Origin: UBA1672 sp033851915
Lineage (GTDB): Bacteria; Pseudomonadota; Alphaproteobacteria; Micavibrionales; Micavibrionaceae
Direction: 5' to 3'
Assembly (NCBI GenBank): GCA_033851915.1
Contig: JAWSVM010000003.1
Location: 310,001-374,000, forward strand
Length of the DNA stretch: 64,000 nucleotides
The notes under the pieces: model-generated
Database searches by the model: none
What the model was told of the DNA's origin: nothing
The model's input: only the letters and a program-made list of their open reading frames with translations
Part shown: one piece after another, positions 17,855 through 26,662 of the stretch
Layout of the letters: the number at the start of each line of letters is the position of its first letter
Numbering within the stretch: position 1 is the first letter of the stretch
Translations under genes and position numbers: made by a program

Positions 17855-18294
17855 TCTGTCTGTCTAAGCGCTTCACCCAATATCATGGATGTAGCATTTA
17901 CTATATTTAAAGAGCGAAGCCCATGCTTCATTGGAATACAAATGCGGGTATTCACGCTCTCATGCACATTTTCAGGAACGCCTGCGCTTTCTCTTCCTGC
18001 CAGCAAAATGTCGTTTTGCTGAAATTTAAAGTCGGCATAGGGCGTTTCTGTCTTTGTAGACATCAAAATTATGCGATGCTTGCCTTGATATAAGTCAAAA
18101 AAATCATTCCAGCTATTATGGCGCGTTATTGTTATCTTGTCGTAATAATCCATTGCAGATTGCCGAATCTTTCTCGCATCCCACAGAAATCCACAAGGCT
18201 CTATAATATCCAGCGAGGCCCCCATACAGGCACAAAGACGCATCATAGCGCCCAGATTTTGGGGGATGTCGGGTTGATATAGGGCTATTTTCAA
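17842..18294 (-). CDS. trmL: tRNA (cytidine(34)-2'-O)-methyltransferase TrmL
   Basis: A SPOUT-class methyltransferase of 150 residues that 2'-O-methylates the wobble base of tRNA-Leu isoacceptors with SAM. It shows the knot motifs LAGRESAGVPENVHE (about residues 92-106), IPMKHGLRSLN and the final NATSMILGEALRQ. The short length without an RNA-binding extension is typical of TrmL. A tRNA-Leu(CAA), a known type of substrate, is encoded elsewhere in this window. Its stop overlaps the hemF start. Confidence 0.93.
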   Translation of the reverse strand: MKIALYQPDIPQNLGAMMRLCACMGASLDIIEPCGFLWDARKIRQSAMDYYDKITITRHNSWNDFFDLYQGKHRIILMSTKTETPYADFKFQQNDILLAGRESAGVPENVHESVNTRICIPMKHGLRSLNIVNATSMILGEALRQTEWTT

Positions 18295-18460
18295 TGTCTT
18301 CTCCTATGCAATATGGCTCACATTTATTAAACTTTATTGCATAAGATTACAATTTTCTTTTAAGGGCTGGAAAGGTTGGGCTTGATCTATTATAAAGAGG
18401 GGGCTAAAACACTGTTTCGAATATTAGATTCTACATAAATTTAAAGAGGTTCAGACGAAA

Positions 18461-19033
18461 ATGTCAACCGAGACAAATACTACAAACGATAATACGCCCA
18501 ATTCTGCTCCTGAGGCAGAGGGGGAAACCCGCCGCGATTTTATGCAATTGCTTGCCACTGCCTTTGGTGTGGTTGGTGGTGCGCTTGCCGCGTGGCCGCT
18601 TATTAATTCCCTAAACCCTGCGAAAGACACCTTGGCACTGGCCACGGTTGAAGTGGATATCAGTGGTATTCCAAAGGGCGAAGCAAAAACAATTATGTGG
18701 CAGGGAAAGCCTGTCTTCGTTCGTCACAGAACCGAAGAAGAAATTAAAATGGCCGAGGCCGTGGACGTACAATCCTTGACGGACAAACAATCCGATAAAG
18801 AGCGCGTACAACGCCCTGAATGGCTTATAACCGTTGGTGTGTGTACGCATCTTGGCTGTGTACCTGTCGGACAAAAAATGACAGATACACGCGGCGATTA
18901 CGGTGGATGGTTCTGCCCTTGTCATGGATCGCACTACGATACATCCGGTCGTATTCGCAAAGGCCCTGCGCCCAAAAACTTGGCTATACCGCCTTATGAA
19001 TTTATTAACGATACAACAATCAGAATTGGATAA
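18461..19033 (+). CDS. petA: Ubiquinol-cytochrome c reductase, Rieske iron-sulfur subunit
   Basis: This subunit carries the 2Fe-2S cluster of the bc1 complex and passes one electron from ubiquinol to cytochrome c1. It has 190 residues. A twin-arginine signal RRDFMQ lies near residue 24 and is followed by a single membrane helix, which is retained in this family. The cluster ligands are in CTHLGC and CPCHGSH. An AAAGAGG site lies 9 to 15 bases before the ATG. It starts a petABC operon with very short spacers (5 bases to petB). Confidence 0.97.
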   Translation: MSTETNTTNDNTPNSAPEAEGETRRDFMQLLATAFGVVGGALAAWPLINSLNPAKDTLALATVEVDISGIPKGEAKTIMWQGKPVFVRHRTEEEIKMAEAVDVQSLTDKQSDKERVQRPEWLITVGVCTHLGCVPVGQKMTDTRGDYGGWFCPCHGSHYDTSGRIRKGPAPKNLAIPPYEFINDTTIRIG

Positions 19034-19038
19034 GAGAG

Positions 19039-20598
19039 ATGGGACACGGACCTCGCGATGGATTTGATAATCCGATCATAGAATGGGTCGACTCACGTCT
19101 ACCGATTTTTACAATGATGCAAAAAGAATACGGGGTGTTTCCAACGCCGCGTAATTTTAACTGGTTCTGGAACTTTGGCGCGATTGCCATGTTCATGCTA
19201 ATCACGATGATTGTTACCGGAATTGTTCTGGCGATGCATTATACGGCCGATACAAAGCTTGCCTTTGATAGTGTTGAGCGCATTACGCGTGATGTTAACG
19301 GTGGTTGGTTGTTGCGTAATCTACATATGAACGGCGCGTCCTTCTTCTTTATTGCTGTCTATATCCATATGTTCCGCGGTATATATTATGGCTCCTACAA
19401 AGGGCCACGTGAATTGTTGTGGATTTTGGGTGTTGTTATTTTCTTGTTGATGATGGCAACGGCGTTTATTGGCTATGTTCTTCCTTGGGGGCAGATGAGC
19501 CTTTGGGGCGCGACTGTTATCACCAATTTGTTCTCGGCAATTCCCTTCGTTGGTGAAAAATATATCATGCCTCTTCTCTTAGGTGGTTTCTCGATTGATA
19601 ATGCGACTTTGACTCGTTTCTTCGCACTGCATTATCTGCTGCCGTTTGTGATCTTTGCCGTTGTGTTTTTGCATATCTGGGCATTGCATGTCACAGGATC
19701 AAACAATCCTTTGGGGATTGAGCCAAAAGGCCCGCAAGATACATTGCCGTTTCATCCTTATTATACGATGAAAGACTTCTTTGGCATGATTATCTTTATG
19801 ATCCTGTATGCATGGTTCGTGTTCTACGCACCTGATGCAATGGGACATCCGGATAACTATATTCCGGCCAACCCGCTTGTTACACCGCCGCACATTGTGC
19901 CGGAATGGTACTTCCTGCCGTTCTATGCGATTTTGCGTGCGATTACGTTTAACTTTAACATCTTTATGCTGGCTGGCCTTGGTTTGTTGGCTGTGTTTAT
20001 GGTTGAGTTTATCTGGCGTTACAAGCCTAAATACCTTTCCGGTGCGCAAGGCATATGCTTGCTTGTTGCGGGCAGTGGTTTGGCTGTGTTTGGTTTGCTG
20101 GCTGATTTTAATCAGACTTGGGCGATACCAATGACCGCATCAACTGACGTGCCGATTTCTGCGAAGTTTGGCGGCGTTCTGGCGATGTTTGGATCAATTG
20201 GCTTGCTGGTGGTTTTGCCATGGTTGGATAGCCATCCAATCCGCTCTGCGCGTTTCCGTCCATTGTTTCGTATTGCTGTTCTCGTCTTTACATTATCCGT
20301 TTTTATCTTGGGGTATGCAGGATCACAGCCATCAGACAAAGTCTATTTGTCAGCATGTTTAGGTGATGCACAGGCGTGTGAAGCCATTGAACATGGTAAT
20401 GCAGATCATATTGAAGCAGGGCATGAACCTATGGTATTGGCGCTTGATAATACAATGGTTGCGCAAGCTTTCACGGCGCTGTATTTCTCATTCTTCCTCA
20501 TCATCTTGCCACTTCTCAGCCGATTTGAAAAAGGGCGGGAACTGCCGACCTCTATTCATGAAGCGGTTTTGGCAAAAAAACAAAAAGCAGGAGCATAG
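19039..20598 (+). CDS. petB: Cytochrome b of the bc1 complex, with two inserted segments
   Basis: The membrane subunit that oxidises ubiquinol and reduces quinone through two b hemes. The heme ligands are present with the normal spacing: H96/H198 and H110/H212. The Qo-site PEWY is at residues 289-292. At 519 residues it is some 70-90 longer than the usual 410-445. By eye the excess lies in two places. About residues 303-373, between the PEWYFLPFYAILR stretch and the KFGGVLAMFGS helix, contain two extra hydrophobic helices. About residues 434-470 form a polar segment with two cysteines before the last helix. The frame is intact throughout. The gene sits between petA and petC as expected. Confidence 0.95.
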   Translation: MGHGPRDGFDNPIIEWVDSRLPIFTMMQKEYGVFPTPRNFNWFWNFGAIAMFMLITMIVTGIVLAMHYTADTKLAFDSVERITRDVNGGWLLRNLHMNGASFFFIAVYIHMFRGIYYGSYKGPRELLWILGVVIFLLMMATAFIGYVLPWGQMSLWGATVITNLFSAIPFVGEKYIMPLLLGGFSIDNATLTRFFALHYLLPFVIFAVVFLHIWALHVTGSNNPLGIEPKGPQDTLPFHPYYTMKDFFGMIIFMILYAWFVFYAPDAMGHPDNYIPANPLVTPPHIVPEWYFLPFYAILRAITFNFNIFMLAGLGLLAVFMVEFIWRYKPKYLSGAQGICLLVAGSGLAVFGLLADFNQTWAIPMTASTDVPISAKFGGVLAMFGSIGLLVVLPWLDSHPIRSARFRPLFRIAVLVFTLSVFILGYAGSQPSDKVYLSACLGDAQACEAIEHGNADHIEAGHEPMVLALDNTMVAQAFTALYFSFFLIILPLLSRFEKGRELPTSIHEAVLAKKQKAGA

Positions 20599-20601
20599 TT
20601 C

Positions 20602-21369
20602 ATGTTTACTCGTAATGTCTTAGCGACACTTATTATTGGTCTAACGCCTGTTTCTGCGGCTCTTGCCAGTGGTGATGGTCCTGCCATCCCCTCACAGGAT
20701 TGGAGCTTTAGCGGCGCATTCGGAACATATGATAAAGCAGCAATGCAGCGCGGTTATAAAATATACCGTGAAGTGTGTTCCTCTTGTCATGCGATGAAGC
20801 GCGTGTATTTCCGCAACTTGGAGGCTTTGGGGTATAACGAAGCGCAAATCAAGAATATTGCGGCAGAATATACCGTTATTAATAAAGAGCCAAATGATGA
20901 AGGCGAGATGTTTGAACGCCCAGCACTACCAAGTGATGCTTTTATCTCTCCGTTTGCGAATGATAATGCTGCGAAATATGCCAATGGCGGGGCTTTGCCA
21001 CCTGATTTATCTTTGATTACAAAGGCGCGTAGAAACGGCTCTAACTATGTCCATGCTTTGATTACGGGGTATGTTGAACATCCGCCGCATGGTGAAGAAG
21101 TCGCTGACGGACAATATTGGAACACATATTTCCCGGGGCATAAGCTTTCCATGGCGCCACCCTTGATGGAGGGGCAGGTCTCCTACGAAGATGGAACGCC
21201 TGAAACTTTGGATCAATATGCACAAGATGTTGTTCAGTTCTTAACATGGGGTGCTGATCCGCATATGGAAGAGCGTAAATCCACAGGGTTTAAGGTGATT
21301 ATTTTCTTATTGATGTTTGCCGGTGTTATGCTGTCAGTGAAACGTAAAATTTGGTCTGATGCGCATTAG
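20602..21369 (+). CDS. petC: Cytochrome c1 of the bc1 complex
   Basis: Cytochrome c1 takes electrons from the Rieske protein and passes them to soluble cytochrome c. It has 255 residues, with a cleavable signal ending near AALASG (about residue 23). The heme-binding CSSCH is near residues 56-60. The methionine-ligand region, SMAPPLMEG, follows later, and a C-terminal membrane anchor (VIIFLLMFAGVMLSV) is present. It begins 3 bases after petB, with GGAG as ribosome site inside the petB end. The gene is separate from petB, not fused as in some alphaproteobacteria. Confidence 0.96.
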   Translation: MFTRNVLATLIIGLTPVSAALASGDGPAIPSQDWSFSGAFGTYDKAAMQRGYKIYREVCSSCHAMKRVYFRNLEALGYNEAQIKNIAAEYTVINKEPNDEGEMFERPALPSDAFISPFANDNAAKYANGGALPPDLSLITKARRNGSNYVHALITGYVEHPPHGEEVADGQYWNTYFPGHKLSMAPPLMEGQVSYEDGTPETLDQYAQDVVQFLTWGADPHMEERKSTGFKVIIFLLMFAGVMLSVKRKIWSDAH

Positions 21370-21395
21370 CTAAAGGCGCAATAAGTAAAGTTTTG

Positions 21396-21428
21396 AAATG
21401 CGTCTGTTTGTTTATGCGGGCGCATTTT
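21396..21428 (+). terminator. Possible terminator after petABC
   Basis: AAATGCG at 21396-21402 pairs with CGCATTT at 21421-21427 across an 18-base loop and is followed by a short T run. The stem is modest, so this is a tentative call. Confidence 0.4.
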
Positions 21429-21446
21429 ATCTAGGGGGAATAAAAA

Positions 21447-21998
21447 ATGCGGGATACAAAGCAGGAAGTTCTAAAGTTTTGGTTTGAAGAAATTTCGCCG
21501 CAACAATGGTTTCAAAAAAACGGTTCTTTTGACGACGATATCAAAGAACGCTTTATGGTGACCTATGATATGGCGCGTAAAGGGTTATGTGCTGATTGGG
21601 CGAATGATGCGGAAGGGGTGCTTGCACTTTGTTTGGTGCTGGATCAATTCCCGCGTAACATGTTCCGTGATTCGCCCAAGGCGTTTGAAACGGATGATAA
21701 AGTCCTGCTTGTCGTAAAAGAGGCTCTCCATAAGGGGCTTGACCAACTTTTGTCACCGGTAAAACGCAGATTTATTTATATGCCATTTATGCATAGTGAG
21801 AATGTTATAGAGCAAAGGCGCAGTGTTTCGTTGTTTGAAGCTATGAAAAATGATGACCCGCTCAGCTATGATTATGCGTTAAAGCATCTTGAAGTAATCG
21901 AAAAATTTGGACGTTTCGCCCATAGAAATAAAATTTTAGGGCGTGAAAGTTCCGAAGGGGAACTTGAATATCTTGATCTACCCGGCGCAGGGTTTTAA
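21447..21998 (+). CDS. DUF924 family protein
   Basis: A soluble helical protein of 183 residues matching the DUF924 family by its opening VLKFWFEEISPQQWFQK, the LVLDQFPRNMFRDSPKAF stretch near residues 62-79, and RRFIYMPFMHSE near residue 106. The family is widespread in proteobacteria and has a TPR-like helical fold; its role is unknown. The gene has a good ribosome site (AGGGGG) and stands alone between the bc1 operon and small conserved genes. Confidence 0.88.
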   Translation: MRDTKQEVLKFWFEEISPQQWFQKNGSFDDDIKERFMVTYDMARKGLCADWANDAEGVLALCLVLDQFPRNMFRDSPKAFETDDKVLLVVKEALHKGLDQLLSPVKRRFIYMPFMHSENVIEQRRSVSLFEAMKNDDPLSYDYALKHLEVIEKFGRFAHRNKILGRESSEGELEYLDLPGAGF

Positions 21999-22140
21999 GA
22001 AAACGAATCACTTATGTGGTGCAAATATAATGCCCGCTGATTTAATCCATTGATTCTAAATACGCATTCAATAACCTTGTATCCTTTCGAATATTCGTTA
22101 TATCCTGAACCCATAACATAAGTTTTATAGGAGGATGTGT

Positions 22141-22332
22141 ATGTCTGTATCTGAGGTTTCTGTTAACACGCGTATTGAGGCTCTTCGTGCGAAGCACAGG
22201 GGGTTATCCCAAGAAATTGAACAAGCTCATAACAACTTATCGACAACAGATTATTATCTGAGTCAGCTTAAAAAACAAAAATTGATTGTTAAGGAGAAGC
22301 TGGAAAGCGAAGAAAAACGCATCGCCAGTTAG
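22141..22332 (+). CDS. DUF465 (YdcH-like) small coiled-coil protein
   Basis: A 63-residue protein formed of two predicted helices with heptad-like leucines: RIEALRAKHRGLSQEIEQAH then LSQLKKQKLIVKEKLESEE. This helix-turn-helix hairpin with an LKKQKL motif is typical of DUF465 proteins, which are common, small and of unknown function. The ATG at 22141 is selected by the strong AGGAGG nine bases before it, rather than the ATG two codons upstream. A clear terminator follows. Confidence 0.75.
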   Translation: MSVSEVSVNTRIEALRAKHRGLSQEIEQAHNNLSTTDYYLSQLKKQKLIVKEKLESEEKRIAS

Positions 22333-22372
22333 TTTCCGTTTAGTCTGAGCTAAGCTAAGCTATACCCAAAAT

Positions 22373-22401
22373 AAAAGCCGGAGGCATTCTCCGGCTTTTT
22401 T
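22373..22401. terminator. Strong intrinsic terminator
   Basis: AAAAGCCGGAG at 22373-22383 pairs perfectly with CTCCGGCTTTT at 22389-22399 around a GCATT loop and continues into a T run. It ends the DUF465 transcript. The A run on the other side means it can also end the convergent trcR transcript. Confidence 0.9.
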
Positions 22402-22422
22402 AATGCGTAAAACTAGTATTTA

Positions 22423-23115
22423 TTATTCCGAAATATCAGATTTATCAGGCATAAAGTTTGAAAAATCAAATCCACCTGTTGGTGAATTACTGCTTTGAGC
22501 TTCAGCAGATGCTTCTAGTTCTTGTTTTTGTTGTGCTTCTAGCTCGGCTTTAACGGCCTCAGGGTCTTTTCCTATTGATTTCAGGCCTTTATGATAGGCA
22601 GCTTCAAATTCTTGATAAGAACACAAACCCAGCTCCGCAGGGTGGCGCGGACGTAAATTTGGTGTGTTTGGATGGGTGCGCTCACGAACAGCCATAATTG
22701 TTGGCTTTGTTGTTCCAACAAGTTTACAAATCTGTGCGTCTGAAATCTCAGGATGATTTTTAACAAGAAAAGAAATTGCATCTGGCTTATCGCCGCGTTT
22801 TGACACAGGTGTATAACGTGGCCCTTTTGAACGTGATTTAACCGCAGGAAGGTCTCTTTTCGCGATTTTAAGATTTGCTGCCGGATCTGATTCGCAACGC
22901 TCTAATTCTGTTTTTGTAAGTTCACCATGATCAATAGGGGAGCGCCCAACAAGACCTCTGCCGATTTCTTCATTGGCCAAAGCCTCGATTTCGATTTCTG
23001 TGATATCTGTGAAAATTGCGATCTGTTTAAATGTAAGCGCAGTATTTTCGATCAGCCATACAGATGTTGCCTTTGGCATAAGCAGTGTAGGTGTTTGTGC
23101 GACGGCCTTGGCCAT
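22423..23115 (-). CDS. trcR: TrcR-type cell cycle regulator (DUF1013)
   Basis: A 230-residue protein matching the alphaproteobacterial DUF1013 family, whose Caulobacter member TrcR is reported to act in cell-cycle transcription. It shows LLMPKATSVWLIENTALTF (residues 12-30), the NIKIAKRDLP-like NLKIAKRDLP segment, and a second helix-turn-helix-like stretch ISDAQICKLVGTTKPTI. The frame extends 20 codons upstream, but the ATG at 23115 has CAGGAG ten bases before it. The C-terminal 40 residues are low-complexity and Gln/Ser-rich. The presence of trcR is one of the better taxonomic markers in the window. Confidence 0.9.
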   Translation of the reverse strand: MAKAVAQTPTLLMPKATSVWLIENTALTFKQIAIFTDITEIEIEALANEEIGRGLVGRSPIDHGELTKTELERCESDPAANLKIAKRDLPAVKSRSKGPRYTPVSKRGDKPDAISFLVKNHPEISDAQICKLVGTTKPTIMAVRERTHPNTPNLRPRHPAELGLCSYQEFEAAYHKGLKSIGKDPEAVKAELEAQQKQELEASAEAQSSNSPTGGFDFSNFMPDKSDISE

Positions 23116-23309
23116 TTTTTTCTCCTGAAATAATATTTCAACAATTGTAACATCGAAACCCGTCCCTCGGTTCAATGTGGTGTTTAAACAAAATGTTTAG
23201 GGAACGAGCAGAATATAAGCGAGTTTTTTCACAAATGCCAGCTTTTTATTAACGAAGAATTGTATATAATTGATGTATCTTGATGCTTACACTATGGAGC
23301 AATACCACA

Positions 23310-23492
23310 ATGTTCAACGATGATCTTCCCAAACCCAAGGCGGAATCAATATTTCCGCGTAATATTGAGTTTTTATCGGTTACTGATTTGGGTAATTATG
23401 TTGGTGAATTAGAAGCGGAAATTGAAAGGGTCAAGCAGGATATGAAGGTTAAAGAGAAATCTAAAAATGCCGCTGACTCATTTTTTAAATAA
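23310..23492 (+). CDS. DUF1192 small protein
   Basis: A 60-residue protein opening MFNDDLPKPKAES and continuing with a single amphipathic helix (LGNYVGELEAEIERVKQDM) and the closing ADSFFK. These are hallmarks of the alphaproteobacterial DUF1192 family, which has no known function. The ATG at 23310 is preferred over upstream ATGs because the family protein begins at this residue; GGAG lies 11 bases before it. A TATAAT at 23265-23270 may belong to its promoter. guaC starts 20 bases downstream. Confidence 0.75.
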   Translation: MFNDDLPKPKAESIFPRNIEFLSVTDLGNYVGELEAEIERVKQDMKVKEKSKNAADSFFK

Positions 23493-23512
23493 TTAAATTA
23501 CAAAGGAAAAAC

Positions 23513-24559
23513 ATGCGTATAGAAGAAGATGTTAAACTAGACTTTAAAGATGTTTTGATCCGTCCTAAGCGCTCAACGCTGGCCAGTCGTAAGGATGTTG
23601 ATATTACGCGTAATTATCAGTTTAAGTGGAGTGGGCGTACCTACGATGGTGTTCCGATTATTGCGGCAAATATGGATGGGGTTGGCACGTTTGATATGGC
23701 GAAGGCTTTCTTGCGTTCTCAAAGTGGTATGAGTGTTGCCCTGCATAAGCATTATCCATTGGAGCAGCTCATAGAGTTTTTTGATGAAAATGACCCATCT
23801 TCAGTTTGGTACAGCATTGGTATGGTCAAAGCAGATCAAGAAAAATTAAATGAATTTATAAAACTGCGTCCTTCGAAGATAGATAAAATATGCCTTGATG
23901 TTGCCAATGGCTATAGCGAGCATTTCCTTGATTTCGTAAAGCGTGTGCGTGACATGGTGCCTGATATAACTATTATGGCGGGTAACGTTGTGACTGGTGA
24001 AATGGTGGAGGAGCTTATCCTCTCTGGTGTGGATGTTGTAAAAGTTGGTATTGGGCCGGGCAGTGTGTGTACGACACGTAAAATGACAGGTGTTGGTTAT
24101 CCGCAGCTTTCTGCGATTATTGAGTGCGCGGATGCGGCGCATGGTTTGGGTGGTTTGATTTGTGCGGATGGTGGTTGCACGGTTCCGGGTGATATTGCAA
24201 AGGCTTTTGGCGCGGGCGCTGATTTTATTATGTTGGGCGGTATGCTTGCCGGTCATGATCAGGCGGAACTTGAGTTGGTTGAAGAAAATGGCGAAAAATT
24301 CATGACCTTTTACGGGATGAGCAGTGACACTGCCATGACGAAGCATAAAGGTGGCGTTGCGGAATATCGCGCCAGTGAAGGTAAAACAGTGAAAATACCG
24401 TATCGCGGTGATGTTTCGGGAACGCTGCAGGATATTCTTGGCGGTGTACGTTCGGCTTGTACTTATGTCGGGGCAAGGCGTTTGAAGGAGTTGCCAAAGC
24501 GCACAACCTTTATTCGTGTGACACAACAGATTAACAATATTTTCGGTAGTAGTTCGTAA
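23513..24559 (+). CDS. guaC: GMP reductase
   Basis: GuaC converts GMP to IMP with NADPH, returning guanine nucleotides to the purine pool. At 348 residues it is the length of the E. coli enzyme. It opens with LDFKDVLIRPKRSTL. The catalytic cysteine is in GIGPGSVCTTRKMTGVGYPQ, and the phosphate-binding GADFIMLGGMLAGHDQ follows. No CBS domains are present, which separates it from IMP dehydrogenase. AAAGGAAA precedes the start. GMP reductase is patchy in alphaproteobacteria, so its presence is mildly notable. Confidence 0.95.
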   Translation: MRIEEDVKLDFKDVLIRPKRSTLASRKDVDITRNYQFKWSGRTYDGVPIIAANMDGVGTFDMAKAFLRSQSGMSVALHKHYPLEQLIEFFDENDPSSVWYSIGMVKADQEKLNEFIKLRPSKIDKICLDVANGYSEHFLDFVKRVRDMVPDITIMAGNVVTGEMVEELILSGVDVVKVGIGPGSVCTTRKMTGVGYPQLSAIIECADAAHGLGGLICADGGCTVPGDIAKAFGAGADFIMLGGMLAGHDQAELELVEENGEKFMTFYGMSSDTAMTKHKGGVAEYRASEGKTVKIPYRGDVSGTLQDILGGVRSACTYVGARRLKELPKRTTFIRVTQQINNIFGSSS

Positions 24560-24682
24560 ATAGAGATAGAAAACTGTAATATAACGATAATACCATAACT
24601 TTTATTTTGCGAGTGACTTGCGTATAGTGCGCCAAATGGATATGGTGTGCGCTTAGTACTTAATTTAGAGGAGCCTTTATAC

Positions 24683-25030
24683 ATGGACGATATTCAAACA
24701 CGATTGAAAGAAACGTCGAAGAACTGCTTAGTTGCCCATGAGGCATGGGATTCGAAACAGCAGGACAAAAAAGCGCAAGAGGAATTGCACTCTGCTATAC
24801 ATGAGTTGCGTAAGGTATCTTCCCGTTTAGAAATTGATCTGGCCGTAAGTGAACGTGATCAGGCAACATCAAAGCCACTGCCGATTCCTTCGCATAAATC
24901 CAGTAACAAAAATTCAGGAATTTCTGTTCTTGATAGTAGTGAGGCAATTAGTAATGATGGGACACAGCAACCTGTTATTCAAAAAGCTGCTCCACGTCGT
25001 CGTCGTGCGCCGCGTAAAACGCAAACCTAA
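24683..25030 (+). CDS. Small protein with basic C-terminal tail, function unknown
   Basis: A 115-residue protein, not recognised. Residues 1-55 form a helical region (DIQTRLKETSKNCLVAHEAW, then EELHSAIHELRKVSSRLEI) and the rest is Ser/Pro-rich. The end is strongly basic (AAPRRRRAPRKTQT), which suggests nucleic-acid binding. The ATG at 24683 is chosen because GAGGAG lies about 10 bases before it; the open frame begins 12 codons earlier. It converges on gloB, 7 bases away. Confidence 0.65.
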   Translation: MDDIQTRLKETSKNCLVAHEAWDSKQQDKKAQEELHSAIHELRKVSSRLEIDLAVSERDQATSKPLPIPSHKSSNKNSGISVLDSSEAISNDGTQQPVIQKAAPRRRRAPRKTQT

Positions 25031-25037
25031 TCTATCT

Positions 25038-25757
25038 TTAGAAATTATCTTTCTTAAGACGAAGCGCGGCGAATTCCTCCGCGCTTTTTGCTTGCATAAA
25101 GATGTTTGTTTTCTTCTCTAGGGCCAATGTTGTCGGAATTGTTGGCTGCCCGTCTGCGCGTAGAGCTTTGATTTCTTCTATACGTTTCTTTAAATCTTCA
25201 TTGTCGCGATCATTGGCAAGGCAAAACCCTGCATTTCCGCGTGTATATTCGTGCCCGCAATAAATTAGGGTTTCATCGGGCAAGGTCATGATTTTTTGGA
25301 AACCGTCAAACATGTCTTGTGCAGTGCCTTCAAATAACCGTCCACAGCCTAAGGAAAACAGTGTGTCTCCAGTGAATATGGCTGCGTTGTCTGCGAAGTA
25401 AAAGCAAATCCCGCCACGTGTATGTCCGCGTGTTTCGATGATTTGTGCTTGCTCCGCGCCTAACATGAAAACATCACCTTCTTTTACGGCTATATCAACG
25501 CCTTTGATAAGCGAGGATTCCTTTTCAGGGGCAACAATTTGTGCGCTGTATTTGCGTTTTAACGCGGCGTTGCCATCTGTGTGATCCCAGTGATGGTGGG
25601 TGTTTAAGATGAAATCGAGCGTGAGGTTCTGTGCGCTTAAAACCGCTATAACCGGATCGGCTTCACCCGGATCAATAACAGCTACCTTTCCGCAAGATGA
25701 TTGCAGAAGATAGGCGTAATTATCTTTTAGAATAGGGATGATTTGAATATCAATCAC
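25038..25757 (-). CDS. gloB: Hydroxyacylglutathione hydrolase (glyoxalase II)
   Basis: A metallo-beta-lactamase-fold enzyme that hydrolyses S-lactoylglutathione to lactate and glutathione. It has 239 residues. The metal site is THHHWDHTDG; further ligands are in ETRGHTRGG, FTGDTLFSLGCGRLFEG and YCGHEYT, all family hallmarks. The start is GTG 25757, overlapping the stop of the upstream methyltransferase as GTGA, and gives the normal N-terminus IDIQIIPILKDNYAYLL. The longer open frame upstream is a read-through of the neighbouring gene. It is the last gene of a three-gene coupled cluster. Confidence 0.94.
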   Translation of the reverse strand: MIDIQIIPILKDNYAYLLQSSCGKVAVIDPGEADPVIAVLSAQNLTLDFILNTHHHWDHTDGNAALKRKYSAQIVAPEKESSLIKGVDIAVKEGDVFMLGAEQAQIIETRGHTRGGICFYFADNAAIFTGDTLFSLGCGRLFEGTAQDMFDGFQKIMTLPDETLIYCGHEYTRGNAGFCLANDRDNEDLKKRIEEIKALRADGQPTIPTTLALEKKTNIFMQAKSAEEFAALRLKKDNF

Positions 25758-26662
25758 GGCGCGGCTTTCTCTCCGGTTTTTATTTCTGTGGAACCGAGGG
25801 CTTCGGCGAGGCTGTTCTTTGCACTTCCCGGGCGTAGAGGTTTTTGCTGTGAGCTGTGCGGCGCCCAACCATGGAGGAATATAATCTCAAAGGAGGCGAC
25901 AATACGCCCGTCTTCTTCGGCGAAATTTTCATGATATTTTTGAGCAAGACGCATAAAGAATTTTTTATTAAGCGGGGTCTTGCTTCTTTCGATGATTGTG
26001 TTGCCTTCACCCATGCCACGGATGTCATGTAATAGTTTAAAAACATTGTCATAGGTTACTGTAATAACATCGGAATCAACAATTGGTAAATTAAGTTTCG
26101 CACGTTGTAGTAAATCACCCATTTGCGGCTTATCGGCAAAGGGTGCAATGCGGGGGCTAACACCGCCCAGCATAGAAAGTTCAACTTCTGCTATGGTTTT
26201 TCTAAGTTCATGCAGGGTTTCACCGCCGAAAATAGAGGCCATAAATAGCCCATCATCTTTAAGGCTGTTACGGATTTGCAGCAAAGCACCAGGCAAGTCA
26301 TTCACCGTGTGCAAATTCAAATTACTGAGGATTAAGTCCATGCTTTTTGGGGCAATGGGCAGAAATTCTTCAGAGGCTTGAATATAGGGCGCGCAAGGCT
26401 CTACAGGAGTGTTCGGTAAATCCAACGTGAACATTGTGCCAATTTTATCATGCTGTGCCGAGAGAGGGCTGCGCGATCCGATATGCAGGGCAGTATCAAA
26501 AGAGCGGTTAATGTCGTGCAAACGTTCGTAGAGTTGGTTTCTGCTCCATTGAAACAGGAAATCATGGTCAGAAAAATTACGTGCCGCGCGTTGTCTCTTG
26601 TGTTTGACCAATGCACGATCAAATACAAAGATATCATTGCTTTTCTGTGGCGATGCTACCAT
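25754..26662 (-). CDS. NDUFAF5/BioC-like SAM-dependent methyltransferase
   Basis: A class I methyltransferase-fold protein of 302 residues. It opens with FVFDRALVKHKRQRAARNFSD, the hallmark of the NDUFAF5 group. The SAM-binding region lies around ALHIGSRSP, and motif IV is SMDLILSNLNLHTVNDLP. In mitochondria NDUFAF5 modifies an arginine in complex I assembly, and alphaproteobacterial homologues are usually annotated BioC-like. Which role applies here is not known. Its first 7 bases overlap the end of the 901-residue methyltransferase gene, and its stop overlaps gloB, so all three are cotranslated. Confidence 0.8.
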   Translation of the reverse strand: MVASPQKSNDIFVFDRALVKHKRQRAARNFSDHDFLFQWSRNQLYERLHDINRSFDTALHIGSRSPLSAQHDKIGTMFTLDLPNTPVEPCAPYIQASEEFLPIAPKSMDLILSNLNLHTVNDLPGALLQIRNSLKDDGLFMASIFGGETLHELRKTIAEVELSMLGGVSPRIAPFADKPQMGDLLQRAKLNLPIVDSDVITVTYDNVFKLLHDIRGMGEGNTIIERSKTPLNKKFFMRLAQKYHENFAEEDGRIVASFEIIFLHGWAPHSSQQKPLRPGSAKNSLAEALGSTEIKTGEKAAP

